Shown here: positions 34,066 to 42,908 of the stretch, piece by piece | Layout of the letters: every line of letters begins with the position of its first letter | Numbering within the stretch: the first letter of the stretch is position 1 | Assembly: GCA_947165045.1 (NCBI GenBank) | Contig: CAMUYW010000004.1 | Location: 16,395 to 80,394 of the forward strand | Direction: 5' to 3' | Length of the DNA: 64,000 nucleotides | Origin: an uncultured Fibrobacter sp. | Lineage (GTDB): Bacteria > Fibrobacterota > Fibrobacteria > Fibrobacterales > Fibrobacteraceae | The notes under the pieces: model-generated | The model's input: the letters and a program-made list of their open reading frames with translations, nothing else | What the model was told of the DNA's origin: nothing | Databases searched by the model: none | Program-made: the position numbers and the translations under genes

Positions 34066-34935
34066 ATGCACCAAGTCTCAATCATAATCATTAATTATAA
34101 CACTTGCAAAATGACTGCGGAGTGCATCGATTCCATCTTTGATAAGACGGATGGTGTTGATTTTGAAGTCATTTTGGTGGATAATGCCTCTAAAGATGGA
34201 AGCAAGGAGTATTTCGAAAAAGATTCCCGCATTCGTTATGTCTATAACAACGAAAATATGGGCTTCGGTAGGGCAAATAATGTGGGTATGAAACTTGCTA
34301 AGGGTGAATATCTGTTTTTGCTAAATAGCGATACGCTCCTTGAAAATAACGCCGTCAAACAATTTTACGATTATGCGCAAAAACAAGGGAAGAATGCTTT
34401 TTATGGTTGCTGGTTAAAAAATGGTGAAGGAAAAAGAGTTCATTCATGTGCAAGGATCCCAAGTATTAAAGATATTCTATACAACTCTACTTATACCTTT
34501 AGGAAAATTTTTGATAAAACAGCAACCTATTTTTGTGAAAATACTCCTTATACGGATGAAAAATGCATAAAAGTTGGGTATGTTACTGGAGCCGATATGT
34601 TCTTACATCGAAGCATTTTCGAAAAAACATCTGGTTTTGATGAAAATATTTTCATGTATTATGAAGATGCAGAATGGCAGCGACGTGCAAAATGTTTGGG
34701 AATAGAATCCTTCTGTATTAACGGACCTGAAATTGTGCACCTTGTAGGAGGAAGTCAATCCGAAAAAAAATGGACATCGGCAAAGTTTAAGCGTGGTTTG
34801 AAAAGCCGATTCTATTATGTGTGTAAGGGAAATTCTTTTGCTAAATACCTTTTGTTTAGAATAGCCTTTTTTGTGTTAGAATTTCCTAAGACATTTGTTA
34901 GAAATCCAAAACTGACATTAGAACTTTTAAAATAA
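34066..34935 (+). CDS. Glycosyltransferase, GT2 family (rhamnosyltransferase-like)
   Basis: The 289-residue protein has a GT-A core: VSIIIINYNTCKMTAECIDSIF, VILVDNASKDGS, GFGRANNVGMKLAKGEYLFLLNSDTLL (the D-x-D-like NSD), then TGADMFLHRSIFEKTSGFDENIFMYYEDAEWQRRAKCLG (catalytic ED) and a C-terminal basic/hydrophobic tail. It is similar to WbbL/RfbF-type rhamnosyltransferases. A 5' duplicate lies at 32373. It begins 7 nt after the wzy stop. Confidence 0.87.
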   Translation: MHQVSIIIINYNTCKMTAECIDSIFDKTDGVDFEVILVDNASKDGSKEYFEKDSRIRYVYNNENMGFGRANNVGMKLAKGEYLFLLNSDTLLENNAVKQFYDYAQKQGKNAFYGCWLKNGEGKRVHSCARIPSIKDILYNSTYTFRKIFDKTATYFCENTPYTDEKCIKVGYVTGADMFLHRSIFEKTSGFDENIFMYYEDAEWQRRAKCLGIESFCINGPEIVHLVGGSQSEKKWTSAKFKRGLKSRFYYVCKGNSFAKYLLFRIAFFVLEFPKTFVRNPKLTLELLK

Positions 34936-34969
34936 AATAAGGTATAACACCTTTGTCAAAGGTCTACTC

Positions 34970-35974
34970 ATGAAATATTGTTTTGTAATTGCTCGCCAAT
35001 GTGTTGCTCCGAAAGGAGGTATAAAGGTTCAAGCTGAGATGTGGAAAACCGGTTTGGAAAAACTTGGTCATACCGTTATGATGGCTGGTTCTTGGGATAC
35101 CCCGGATTGGTCTTCTTTTGATGCAATAATAATCTTTGACTATGCTCCTGGTATTGCTCATCTTGCAGAATCTTTAGCTAAAGAAAACCCGCATTTGGTG
35201 ATTGCTCCGATTATAGATCCTTCGTGGTCTGCTTGTATCTACAAATTCTTTGTTAAGTACTGGGGGGCGAAGAAATTCCTTGGACTTTCGTCTCGGTTTC
35301 ATGACTTGTGGCTAGCAAGAAAATTTCCGTGCCTTTGGCTTGTGAGAAGTGAGGAGGAACGCCACATGGTAAACTATGCTCTGGAAATTCCGCAAGATAA
35401 AATTGTGAAAATTCCACTCCATTATAGAATTCCGCCTTTGGAAGGTTTTCCAGAAAAAGAAGACTTCTGCTTTCATGCGAGTCGTTTAAAGTCTGCAAAC
35501 AAGAATGTTCCAAGATTGATTGAAGCTGCCCGAAAATATGGATTTAACCTGAAACTTGCGGGCCATCTTATGGGGGATTCGGAACGGGTTTGGCTAAACG
35601 GGCTCATTGGAAATGCTAAAAATATTGAATATGTGGGCGAAGTATCCGAGGCTGAACTACTTGATTACTATAAACGGGCTAAGGTTCTTGCTTTGCCATC
35701 ATTGTTTGAAGGTGTAGGTATGGTAGCCTTAGAGGGGGCGGCGTATGGTTGCGAAATTGTACTCACGAATTTTGGTGCTCCTAAGGAATACTATGACGGG
35801 CGAGCAATCCTTGTGGATCCAAAATCAGTGGATGAAATAGGTCAAGGAATAACCAAAGCTATAAAAGAAGGATTTTCTCAGCCAGAGCTTAAGACCTATA
35901 TAGAAAACCATTACAGCGAAAGAGCTTTAATGCACGAATTAAACGAAAAAATATCTGCATCGATCGGAATATAA
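34970..35974 (+). CDS. Glycosyltransferase, GT4-like
   Basis: The 334-residue GT-B protein begins YCFVIARQCVAPKGGIKVQAEMWKTGLEKLGH and ends with ALPSLFEGVGMVALEGAAYGCEIVLTNFGAPKEYY (the E-x7-E region, about residues 241-275). It is a clear paralogue of the gene at 55526 in the opposite set (both have GGIKxQAxxW, APIID/SPIID, and LPSxxEGVGxVALExAxYGC). Membership in both glycan sets suggests they use a common linkage or had a common origin. Confidence 0.82.
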   Translation: MKYCFVIARQCVAPKGGIKVQAEMWKTGLEKLGHTVMMAGSWDTPDWSSFDAIIIFDYAPGIAHLAESLAKENPHLVIAPIIDPSWSACIYKFFVKYWGAKKFLGLSSRFHDLWLARKFPCLWLVRSEEERHMVNYALEIPQDKIVKIPLHYRIPPLEGFPEKEDFCFHASRLKSANKNVPRLIEAARKYGFNLKLAGHLMGDSERVWLNGLIGNAKNIEYVGEVSEAELLDYYKRAKVLALPSLFEGVGMVALEGAAYGCEIVLTNFGAPKEYYDGRAILVDPKSVDEIGQGITKAIKEGFSQPELKTYIENHYSERALMHELNEKISASIGI

Positions 35975-35983
35975 GGTGTGTGA

Positions 35984-36940
35984 ATGCTTTCCAAAAATGA
36001 AAATTCAATAGTTTGTAAAATGTATCAATACACCTATAGCATAACAATCACTCATTATAATGCTCCTACTCTTTTGGCGAGGATGCTTTCGTCAATTCCT
36101 GAAAGAGAAGATATTCAGGTAATTGTTGTAGATGATTGCAGTTCTGCCGATAACAAAGATGCTCTAGCATCGCTTAAACACAAGAATTTGGAAATCATTT
36201 ATTCTCCAAAGAATTATGGGGCTGGATACGAACGTAATGTCGGCTTTGAATATGTTAAAGGAAAATGGTTAATCGCATGCGATTGCGATGATCTTTTTGC
36301 GAAAAACGCTTTTGACATTTTGGACAAGTATAAAGATTCTGATTTTGATTACATCTGTTATTGTGTCAAGTATTTGGATTCGGAACTGAAGCCGACTGGC
36401 ATTCAACTCCGCTCAGATGCTTCTGTTCGCAGATTTTTAAAAGAAAAAACAAAGGACGCTGTAAAGTATTTCAAGTTTTGGAATACTGAACCTTGGAATA
36501 AATTGATTTCTGTTGATTTTTTAAGAAAAAATGATATTCGATGGGAGCCATGTAGGGTAAATGTTGATGTACTGTTTTCTTATCAAGTTGCATTAAAAGC
36601 CGAAAAATACACTGCAATTGCGGACGAATTATATTTCTTTGTTGGTGATGGTAATAGTATCACTCGAAAAAAGCGTAGTGTTGAGCGAGAATTTGAATTT
36701 TATTTGGCTGCGCAAAAGAGGAATGGTTTTTTTAAGGTGTTGGGATACGGCTCCCCGTTTGGTCGCCCGGACTTTATGTACCTGCCTTTTTTACTAAAAA
36801 AAAGAGGAATTAAAGAAACTATCCAATTTTACAAGTTACGCAAAAATCGTTGGACGGAAGTCCTTGATGCTCGAAAGCTTTTTGTTCCTTATCTTAATGG
36901 GGTTGACTTGAATCACGTTCTCGATATCTCGGAGATTTAG
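35984..36940 (+). CDS. Glycosyltransferase, GT2 family
   Basis: The 318-residue protein has the GT-A landmarks YSITITHYNAPTLLARMLSSI, VIVVDDCSS, NYGAGYERNVGFEYVKGKWLIACDCDDLF (D-x-D) and WEPCRVNVDVLFSYQVALKAEKY. MYQYTYSITITHYN (residue 13) is an alternative start. The protein follows the GT4 gene after 9 nt. It could transfer a sugar or, as with other DCDD-type members, a non-sugar decoration; the donor is unknown. Confidence 0.82.
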   Translation: MLSKNENSIVCKMYQYTYSITITHYNAPTLLARMLSSIPEREDIQVIVVDDCSSADNKDALASLKHKNLEIIYSPKNYGAGYERNVGFEYVKGKWLIACDCDDLFAKNAFDILDKYKDSDFDYICYCVKYLDSELKPTGIQLRSDASVRRFLKEKTKDAVKYFKFWNTEPWNKLISVDFLRKNDIRWEPCRVNVDVLFSYQVALKAEKYTAIADELYFFVGDGNSITRKKRSVEREFEFYLAAQKRNGFFKVLGYGSPFGRPDFMYLPFLLKKRGIKETIQFYKLRKNRWTEVLDARKLFVPYLNGVDLNHVLDISEI

Positions 36941-36944
36941 CAGA

Positions 36945-38150
36945 GTGATTTCTATAAAAAACAAAGAAGATTGTTGCGGATGCTCGGCATGTGTTCAAGC
37001 TTGTCCGAAGAAGTGTATAGAAATGATTGAGGATAATGAAGGCTTTCTTTATCCCCAAGTAGGTGCTTCGCTTTGCATAGATTGTGGAGTGTGCGAAAAG
37101 GTCTGCCCTATAAAAAATCAAAAAATTGAACAATCGTTTAAACAAACTGCGTATGTTGTTCAAAACAAAGATTTGTCTGTCTTGAGAGAAAGTACTTCTG
37201 GAGGTGCGTTCTCTGCAATAGCATGTTGGGTTCTTAAACAGGGTGGCGTAGTTTTTGGAGCAGGCTATGATGACAATTTAAATGTTTTGCACCAGTATGT
37301 TGAGGATGAGCGATCACTATTCAAATTTAGAAATAGCAAATATGTTCAAAGTAAAATAGGAACAAGTTTTCTTCAAACCAAAGAATTTTTGCAAAAAGGA
37401 CGAATGGTCCTTTTCAGCGGAACGTCTTGCCAAATTGAGGGGCTACTTTCTTATTTGCGGAAGCCCTATGAAAATCTTTGGACTGTAGATGTCGTGTGCC
37501 ATGCATGTCCTTCTCCGTTGATGTTTCGAAAGTATAAAGAATGGCTAAACTTAAAATGTGCAGATGAAATTAGAAATATCGCCTTCCGTGATAAACATTA
37601 TGGGTACAAGTATTCGACAATGTCGGTCTTTAGAAAAGAGAAGGATTATCATGAGGGGATAGATACAGATCCTTATTTGAGAGCTTTTTTTCGGCATCTT
37701 AGTATAAGGCCGAGTTGTTTTAATTGTGCATTTAAGAAAATTTATCGCCCGACGGATTTTACAATATGGGATTGCTTTGATGTTGAAAATTTCTGTAAGG
37801 AAATGGATAATGATCGTGGTGTGACAAAAGTTCTTTGTCATTCGTCTCGCGCACAATCGCTGATTTTAAATTTACGGGACTACTTGTCTATTTGTGAAGT
37901 TTCTCCTGAAAAAATTATAGAGGGAGAAAAAGAACTTGTGAAACCTGTTGCTCCCTGCGACGAAAGAACACAGTTCTTTAAAGACTTAAATGAAATGCCC
38001 GTTGAAGAGTGCTTTGAAAAATATTTCCCTTTAACAATGCGTCATAGAATTGAAAAACAAGTTCGCATTTGGACAAATCGGCTTGGTATTTACAAATTCG
38101 CAAAGAATGTCTTCAAAAAAATCAATGGTAATAGAGAGGTTAAACGATAA
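36945..38150 (+). CDS. FrhB-type protein: 4Fe-4S ferredoxin domain + coenzyme F420 hydrogenase/dehydrogenase beta domain
   Basis: The 401-residue protein (GTG start) has two 4Fe-4S motifs at the N-terminus, CCGCSACVQACP and CIDCGVCEKVCP (about residues 10-21 and 46-57). The FrhB/FdhB region follows: STSGGAFSAIACWVLKQGGVVFGAGY, FRNSKYVQSKIGTSF, VLFSGTSCQIEGLLSYL, VVCHACPSPLMF and a late CFNCAFKKIYRPTDFTIWDCF. Family members bind FAD and transfer electrons. Here it precedes a polysaccharide pyruvyl transferase-family gene that starts at its stop codon (1-nt overlap). Three more such pairs exist in this window. Confidence 0.85.
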   Translation: MISIKNKEDCCGCSACVQACPKKCIEMIEDNEGFLYPQVGASLCIDCGVCEKVCPIKNQKIEQSFKQTAYVVQNKDLSVLRESTSGGAFSAIACWVLKQGGVVFGAGYDDNLNVLHQYVEDERSLFKFRNSKYVQSKIGTSFLQTKEFLQKGRMVLFSGTSCQIEGLLSYLRKPYENLWTVDVVCHACPSPLMFRKYKEWLNLKCADEIRNIAFRDKHYGYKYSTMSVFRKEKDYHEGIDTDPYLRAFFRHLSIRPSCFNCAFKKIYRPTDFTIWDCFDVENFCKEMDNDRGVTKVLCHSSRAQSLILNLRDYLSICEVSPEKIIEGEKELVKPVAPCDERTQFFKDLNEMPVEECFEKYFPLTMRHRIEKQVRIWTNRLGIYKFAKNVFKKINGNREVKR

Positions 38151-39307
38151 TGAAAAAAGTAGCTTTGGCCATTAATTACGATTACCATGATTATGGTGGA
38201 ATGCTTCAGGCATTCGCCACGCAGAGAGCGTTGTTGAAGTCCGGCGTTGATAGCGAAGCTATCGATTTTGACAATTTAAAAAATGATATTACAAAACGCA
38301 AATGGAAATACTTCCTTAGCAATCTGCTGGACATTTCGATTGTTAGGGAAAAGGCGAAGGTAATCGAAAAAAAGATAAAGCAAAAGCTAAACAAAGCTCT
38401 CCGAAATAATTTGGAGAAACGCGATGCTGCATTCGACCGTTTTTGTTCTGCCAACTTTAAGGTCTCCAGAAAATTTGAATCTTGGAAAGAATTGACGGAA
38501 TCCTGTAAAGCATATGATTCTGTTATTGTCGGTAGCGATCAGTTGTGGCTCCCTTCGAATGTTTGTGCGGATTATTACACGTTAAGTTTTGTTCCAGATA
38601 ATGTGAATAAAGTGGCGTATGCAACAAGCTTTGGTATTGGCAGAATCCCTACAAAATATGAGGGTGCTTATGTCAAGTTTCTTTCTCGTATAAATCATTT
38701 ATCTGCTCGAGAATTTTCTGGCAAGGAAATTATTAAGAAGTTGATAGGTCGTGATGTTCCGCAAGTTTGCGATCCAGCCTTGCTTTTGGATTCTTCTGAC
38801 TGGGACGAAGTTGCCTCGCTGCGTATAATCCCTGAAAAATACATTTTCTGCTATTTTATGGGCGATAATCCTGACCAACGAGACTTTGTAAAAAAACTTG
38901 CAGCAAAGACTGGTTGTAAGATTGTCGCTTTGTTGCATTTGGATCAGTATATTTCAAGTGATGAGTCCTATGCCGACTATACACCTTATGATGCGTCTCC
39001 GGCTGATTTTGTTTCTTTGGTTAAACATGCTGATTTTGTGTGTACGGATTCATTCCATGGAACGGTCTTTTCCATCATCTACGACAGAAACTTTTTTACC
39101 TTCATGCGTTTTAAGAAAAAGGCGTCTCTATCCACAAATACGAGAATAGAATCGTTGTTGAATACATTTGGATTGACGAATAGACTTTTTGAAGGGGATG
39201 CTTCGATAAATGGTGATTTGTCTATTGATAATTGGACAGAAATACAACAACGAGTATCTGCAATGAGAGATATTTCGTTAAAATATTTGCTGGACTCTAT
39301 TAAGTAA
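38150..39307 (+). CDS. Polysaccharide pyruvyl transferase-family protein (paired with FrhB-type protein)
   Basis: The 385-residue protein carries INYDYHDYGGMLQAFATQRALLKSG, YDSVIVGSDQLWLPS, YATSFGI, LSAREFSGKEIIKKLIGRDVPQVCDPALLLDSSDW, then HADFVCTDSFHGTVFSIIYDRNFFTFMR (S-F-H-x-x-x-F). This is the subfamily seen beside FrhB-type proteins, with a GSDQ-W motif that the solitary member at 25163 lacks. It probably modifies a sugar of the repeat unit with pyruvate or a related acid. It is the second gene of pair 1. Confidence 0.83.
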   Translation: MKKVALAINYDYHDYGGMLQAFATQRALLKSGVDSEAIDFDNLKNDITKRKWKYFLSNLLDISIVREKAKVIEKKIKQKLNKALRNNLEKRDAAFDRFCSANFKVSRKFESWKELTESCKAYDSVIVGSDQLWLPSNVCADYYTLSFVPDNVNKVAYATSFGIGRIPTKYEGAYVKFLSRINHLSAREFSGKEIIKKLIGRDVPQVCDPALLLDSSDWDEVASLRIIPEKYIFCYFMGDNPDQRDFVKKLAAKTGCKIVALLHLDQYISSDESYADYTPYDASPADFVSLVKHADFVCTDSFHGTVFSIIYDRNFFTFMRFKKKASLSTNTRIESLLNTFGLTNRLFEGDASINGDLSIDNWTEIQQRVSAMRDISLKYLLDSIK

Positions 39308-39327
39308 TAAAAAAGGAAGAAGAAAAA

Positions 39328-40418
39328 ATGAACCAAACAATTTCTCAGATAATCAGTTTCATAAGGTTCCCTCTGGCGTTCCTTATAGTTTATTCACATT
39401 TCTACACTCCCGACATCTCTGCAGATACAATTCTTGCTGGGGGGGGACGGGTCTCTACGCGTTTATAGGAGAGTTCACTAACCACATGCCCATGGTGGCG
39501 GCAGTTCCGTTGTTTTTCTTTATGTCCGGTTATCTTTACTTTGTTGGTTCTGCAGATAAGGGATTCACATTCCAAGCTTGGAAAAAGAAGTCGTGGAATC
39601 GCGTCAAGTCTCTTGTGGTTCCTTATATTGCGTGGAATCTGCTGATTCTAGCTCTTTTTGCGGGCGTACAGTACTTGACGGGTAATTCCCCTACGATGTA
39701 AAAAGATGGCTACAAATTAATTGCGGATTTCCAGTTTATAGATTATCTAAAGGCACTCTGGGCTTTTGACCATAGTGGTGTACCGATGGATGGCCCTTTG
39801 TGGTTTGTCCGTAATTTGATTGTGATTTCTATTGTGTTTTCTTTTCCGCTGTACTATTGTTTGAAATATGCTGGCATACCGACTTTGATCGCTTTGTTTG
39901 TTGGAGCTCTCTTTGGATTGTGTTTCGCGGACATCTCTGTAGGGTCCGTGTTCTTTTTTGCATGGGGTGCCTTCTGTGCCATCAAAAAATTTGATTTGTT
40001 CACCAATGTTTCTGAACGAACATCGAGGTTGTTCGGACTCGCCATTTTGAGTACGCTGCTATTGAAGATAACATTCTGCGTTTTGAAATCCCCGATAGAA
40101 CATTACTTCAATTCACTTTATATTTACACGACCGTGGCCTTGATTTTCGGTTTTCTGGCTCCATACATAAAGAAGGGCGTGCTGAAGCCTATGCCATTCT
40201 TGGCAAGTGCGAGCTTTTTCATCTACGCGATGCACAAGCCGTTGCAAGTCATATTCCGCAGGTATTCCTTCGCCATTTTGCACCCACAATCAGAATTGCT
40301 TCTGTGCACGCTCAATATTTTGATTCCTGCCATTGTCATTGCACTTTGCCTTTTGGCGTTCTACATAGTAAAGCGGTACTTGCCGTGGCTTAATTTCCTG
40401 AACGGATTCAGGATGTAA
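39328..40418 (+). pseudogene. Acyltransferase 3-family gene broken by a poly-G frameshift and a nonsense codon
   Basis: Translation from the ATG at 39328 (ribosome site AAGGAAGAAG) gives MNQTISQIISFIRFPLAFLIVYSHFYTPDISADTILAGGGR. It leaves frame at a run of eight G (39439-39446). With nine (or six) G it would continue LYAFIGEFTNHMPMVAAVPLFFFMSGYLYF, the family core. A second defect is TAA at 39699-39701 within SPTM-stop-KDGYKLIADF. The rest (39786 on) is intact, with LWFVRNLIVISIVF and FLASASFFIYAMHKPLQVIF. The gene is therefore inactive in this sequence unless the nonsense codon is an error. Confidence 0.85.
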
Positions 40419-40520
40419 AATTCTTTTGGGGTTAGACTTTTGCAAAAATAGTTTGTTCCAACATCAGATTTAGGCTACATTCTTTCGACGCGATGTATCT
40501 CAGTCTAGCGCAAACCAACA

Positions 40521-40697
40521 TCAAGGCTGATTCTCCGTCAGGGAAAAATCCGCAAGGCTAGTGATGCGAAAACACGCTTGCGTGTTTTCATATCCGAGCC
40601 GAGGATGTTTCTGTAACCAGCCCACTACGCGAGTTCTCCGGCGTATTTCGCGGTTGAGCCGTTCGAGGAAGGACTTTTGTCGATAGGCAAAAGTCTG
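40521..40697 (-). pseudogene. IS256-type (mutator) transposase remnant
   Basis: The complement reads QTFAYRQKSFLERLNREIRRRTRVVGWLQKHP..., which contains the conserved NxxERLNxEIRRRTRVVG segment of IS256-family transposases. The reading frame is open for only about 58 codons and no DDE residues are visible. Immediately surrounding sequence (40419-40733) shows nothing else I can assign; a hairpin AAAACACGCTTGCGTGTTTT lies inside. Confidence 0.65.
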
Positions 40698-40733
40698 TCA
40701 AATGGTCAAAAGCCGTAATATACCGCTCAGAAA

Positions 40734-41501
40734 TCACTCCATACAAATTGAACAAAATTTTTTTCCAAATTCTGTTATAGCGTAAATACTCTTTTTTTCA
40801 ACAATAGATTGCCCAGCGCTCAATTTTATTTTTGGATAATTTGGATGTTTTTTCAAATTTTCATAGATTGAATCGTTCGTAAAGGCACGATCTTTTTCAA
40901 TATCAACCAGTCCTAACCTTTGCAAATTATCAAGATATTCAGGAAATTTTTCAGGATATGCACAATTTACTTTGTAACATAAATCACCAAAATAAGGAAC
41001 AACATCATATTCCCCATCATTGTCTATTTTTAATCTTGGTTTTATTATTGGAAGCAATTTTTCGGCAAAAAGTTCTCTTAACATTTTACATTCGTCAGAG
41101 CTCAATTGTTTTATGATTTCAACAAACGCAGGATGCTCATCTACAACATCAGAATTCATCGAAGCTCCTAAAAGATTCGTGAACATGTCTCTCAATTCAG
41201 TTTTATGAGAATTGTATGTCAGCGCTACGACTGTCGGCACCGCAATGCTTGGGTCAGGACTTTTTATTTTCTCGGAAGGAACTTTCTTTCTTGCAAAATA
41301 TTCAGGAATAGCGACATCTAGATACGATGCTATTTTATCAAAGCCCCAAACCATAGCAGATATCGGAGACAACGCCATTCTCGTCGCACCCTGCAATGCT
41401 TTACCCACCTCAGACAATGCGGGATGCGCTACATCCTCATAAATTGCTTTAACGGGAACTTGTTTTCCAATTTCACCACCCAAAGATTCTTTTACATCCA
41501 T
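40734..41501 (-). CDS. DUF4393 (Abi-alpha-like) protein
   Basis: The 255-residue protein has an N-terminal segment ESLGGEIGKQVPVKAIYEDVAHPALSEVGKALQGATRMALSPISAMVWGFDKIASYLD and a middle part KIKSPDPSIAVPTVVALTYNSHKTELRDMFTNLLGASMNSDVVDEHPAFVEIIKQLSSDE, matching DUF4393 as I know it. The family is now sometimes called Abi-alpha. The C-terminal third looks like a winged-helix unit (LQRLGLVDIEKDRAFTND). A good ribosome site (AAGGAG) precedes the ATG. It stands alone among gene remnants; a defence role is inferred. Confidence 0.72.
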   Translation of the reverse strand: MDVKESLGGEIGKQVPVKAIYEDVAHPALSEVGKALQGATRMALSPISAMVWGFDKIASYLDVAIPEYFARKKVPSEKIKSPDPSIAVPTVVALTYNSHKTELRDMFTNLLGASMNSDVVDEHPAFVEIIKQLSSDECKMLRELFAEKLLPIIKPRLKIDNDGEYDVVPYFGDLCYKVNCAYPEKFPEYLDNLQRLGLVDIEKDRAFTNDSIYENLKKHPNYPKIKLSAGQSIVEKKSIYAITEFGKKFCSICME

Positions 41502-41691
41502 AAATTTTTCTCCTTTTTTATTTACAATTTTTAGAATTTTTCAAAAAAGTTTCCCCTATCAATTATTATCATTTTATGTACGAAACATTCAGATGTTTTT
41601 CAAAAACAATAATCCAAAAAAGAATAGTCTTGCAAGGTATAATGCGTAATTGTAAGCATCCCCATGATTAGGATTGTTCATAACTAGGTGA

Positions 41692-41817
41692 AAAGGGGTA
41701 CCCTTCTTTCAGAATGCTACTTTGGGTAATAAAAAGCTGTGGAATATTAGGCCAGTCTACAACAACGGTTGGCAAAGACTGGGTGATTTTGTATACTTTA
41801 AACAACTCTTAAAATAG
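41692..41817 (+). pseudogene. Possible 3' remnant of an unidentified gene
   Basis: An open stretch of 41 codons reads VPFFQNATLGNKKLWNIRPVYNNGWQRLGDFVYFKQLLK-stop, which looks like a real protein end (balanced composition, no low complexity), but has no start codon. The rest of 41502-41933 is AT-rich and holds the upstream region of the DUF4393 gene and no other feature I can support. Confidence 0.3.
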
Positions 41818-41933
41818 GAATCCATACAATTATGGGGAAACTTAAAACTGTGCAAAAAACACCTATGGTATTCCATTCGAAATTTAAAAGACTACATAAA
41901 ACAAACTGTAAAAATAATTATCTGGAGAAAAAC

Positions 41934-42536
41934 ATGAACCCAATAAAAACTATCGTTGCATTCGCACTCGTTTTATTATTTACCGGGTGCACAGAATCTA
42001 ATGTTTACACAAATGAGGCCCAATGCAAGCAATCCTTGTGTACTAAGGAACATTGCTATGTTTGGAGTGCAGAACTCAACCGTTGCGGCACATCAGAGGC
42101 TTTGAAGAAAGAAGAATTGCGTTTGAAGAAAATTGCGAAGCAGACCGAACAGATGGATTCCGTCAAGGCTGTTTTGCCGAAGCCTGTCCGTGACTCCATC
42201 GCCAAAATTGAGAAGAAGGAAAAGGCCATAAGGTCCGAAATCAATGATCTGAAGAAGATTGTTGACTCCTTGCGCGTGGCAGATTCCCTCGCAGGCACGA
42301 ACCTTACGGCTGCAGCATATCTGAAGAGCAAGCTGAATGCGGACAAGCGTGCCTTGGAATTAAAATACAAGTCGCTGATGGACAGTGTTGAAGTTCTGAA
42401 CTTGGTTAACCACAAGCCTATTACAGCAGTTCAGTGGATTGACTACAACAAACGCAAGAAAAAAGCCAAACTGGAACAGTTAGAAAGGAAAAAAGAAAAA
42501 GCGATGCAGTCAGAAAAGACGACCGCGAAGAAGTAG
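41934..42536 (+). CDS. Lipoprotein with coiled-coil, unknown function
   Basis: I chose the ATG at 41934 (200 residues), preceded by GGAGAAAAAC. It gives a lipoprotein signal MNPIKTIVAFALVLLFTGC; the track ORF adds 34 residues of unlikely sequence. The mature protein has five further cysteines near its start (EAQCKQSLCTKEHCYVWSAELNRCG) and a long charged coiled coil (KEELRLKKIAKQTEQMDS...), ending in a Lys-rich tail. G+C and codon use are closer to core genes than to its AT-rich neighbours. Function unknown; probably an envelope protein. Confidence 0.62.
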   Translation: MNPIKTIVAFALVLLFTGCTESNVYTNEAQCKQSLCTKEHCYVWSAELNRCGTSEALKKEELRLKKIAKQTEQMDSVKAVLPKPVRDSIAKIEKKEKAIRSEINDLKKIVDSLRVADSLAGTNLTAAAYLKSKLNADKRALELKYKSLMDSVEVLNLVNHKPITAVQWIDYNKRKKKAKLEQLERKKEKAMQSEKTTAKK

Positions 42537-42583
42537 ACAATAGACAGCGCATGGGTAGAGCCGTATGTGCTCATTTTTTCTTC

Positions 42584-42610
42584 CTGGCACCATACATAAA
42601 GAAGGGCGTG
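42584..42610 (+). repeat. 27-nt copy of acyltransferase pseudogene sequence
   Basis: CTGGCACCATACATAAAGAAGGGCGTG matches 40155-40181 (CTGGCTCC...) at 26 of 27 positions and reads LAPYIKKGV in both, so it is a duplicated fragment of the acyltransferase gene. The flanking bases do not continue the match. Confidence 0.7.
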
Positions 42611-42725
42611 TTCGGCCTACACTGCCGCAGAAATCCTGTTCGACCGTTTGACGGGTGGCTCTGCTTGATCGGAAAGGAGGCTCTCTAACGCCAGACTGGT
42701 GGCTCAATGTACCCCAGAATAATCA

Positions 42726-42908
42726 GTGGGCTTGTTTTGGCTGGAAATCGAAGATTTTTCAGAAAAATCTTCTGACATCAATAACCCGTTCGGTTTGCTG
42801 AAAGCACTTATGGAAAAGAAACTGAAGGACTACTGGTTTGAAACGGGAACACCGACGTTTTTGGTGGAGCAGATTCGCAACTACGACTATATAGGAGTAA
42901 CAACATAA
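42726..42908 (+). pseudogene. Fragment of AAA-ATPase-like/PD-(D/E)XK_9-type protein
   Basis: The 60-codon ORF contains NNPFGLLKALMEKKLKDYWFETGTPTFLVEQIRNYDY. This is the YNPFSLL...YWFxTGTPTFL segment of the AAA-ATPase_like (PF09820) plus PDDEXK_9 proteins common in Bacteroidetes-like genomes. Both the ATPase domain before it and the nuclease domain after it are missing. It overlaps the end of the 42887 gene on the other strand. Confidence 0.65.

Noticed and set aside
40561-40600. Terminator call for the hairpin AAAACACGCTTGCGTGTTTT
   Set aside because: It lies inside the IS256-type remnant and the sequence after it on both strands is not clearly tied to a gene end, so function is doubtful.
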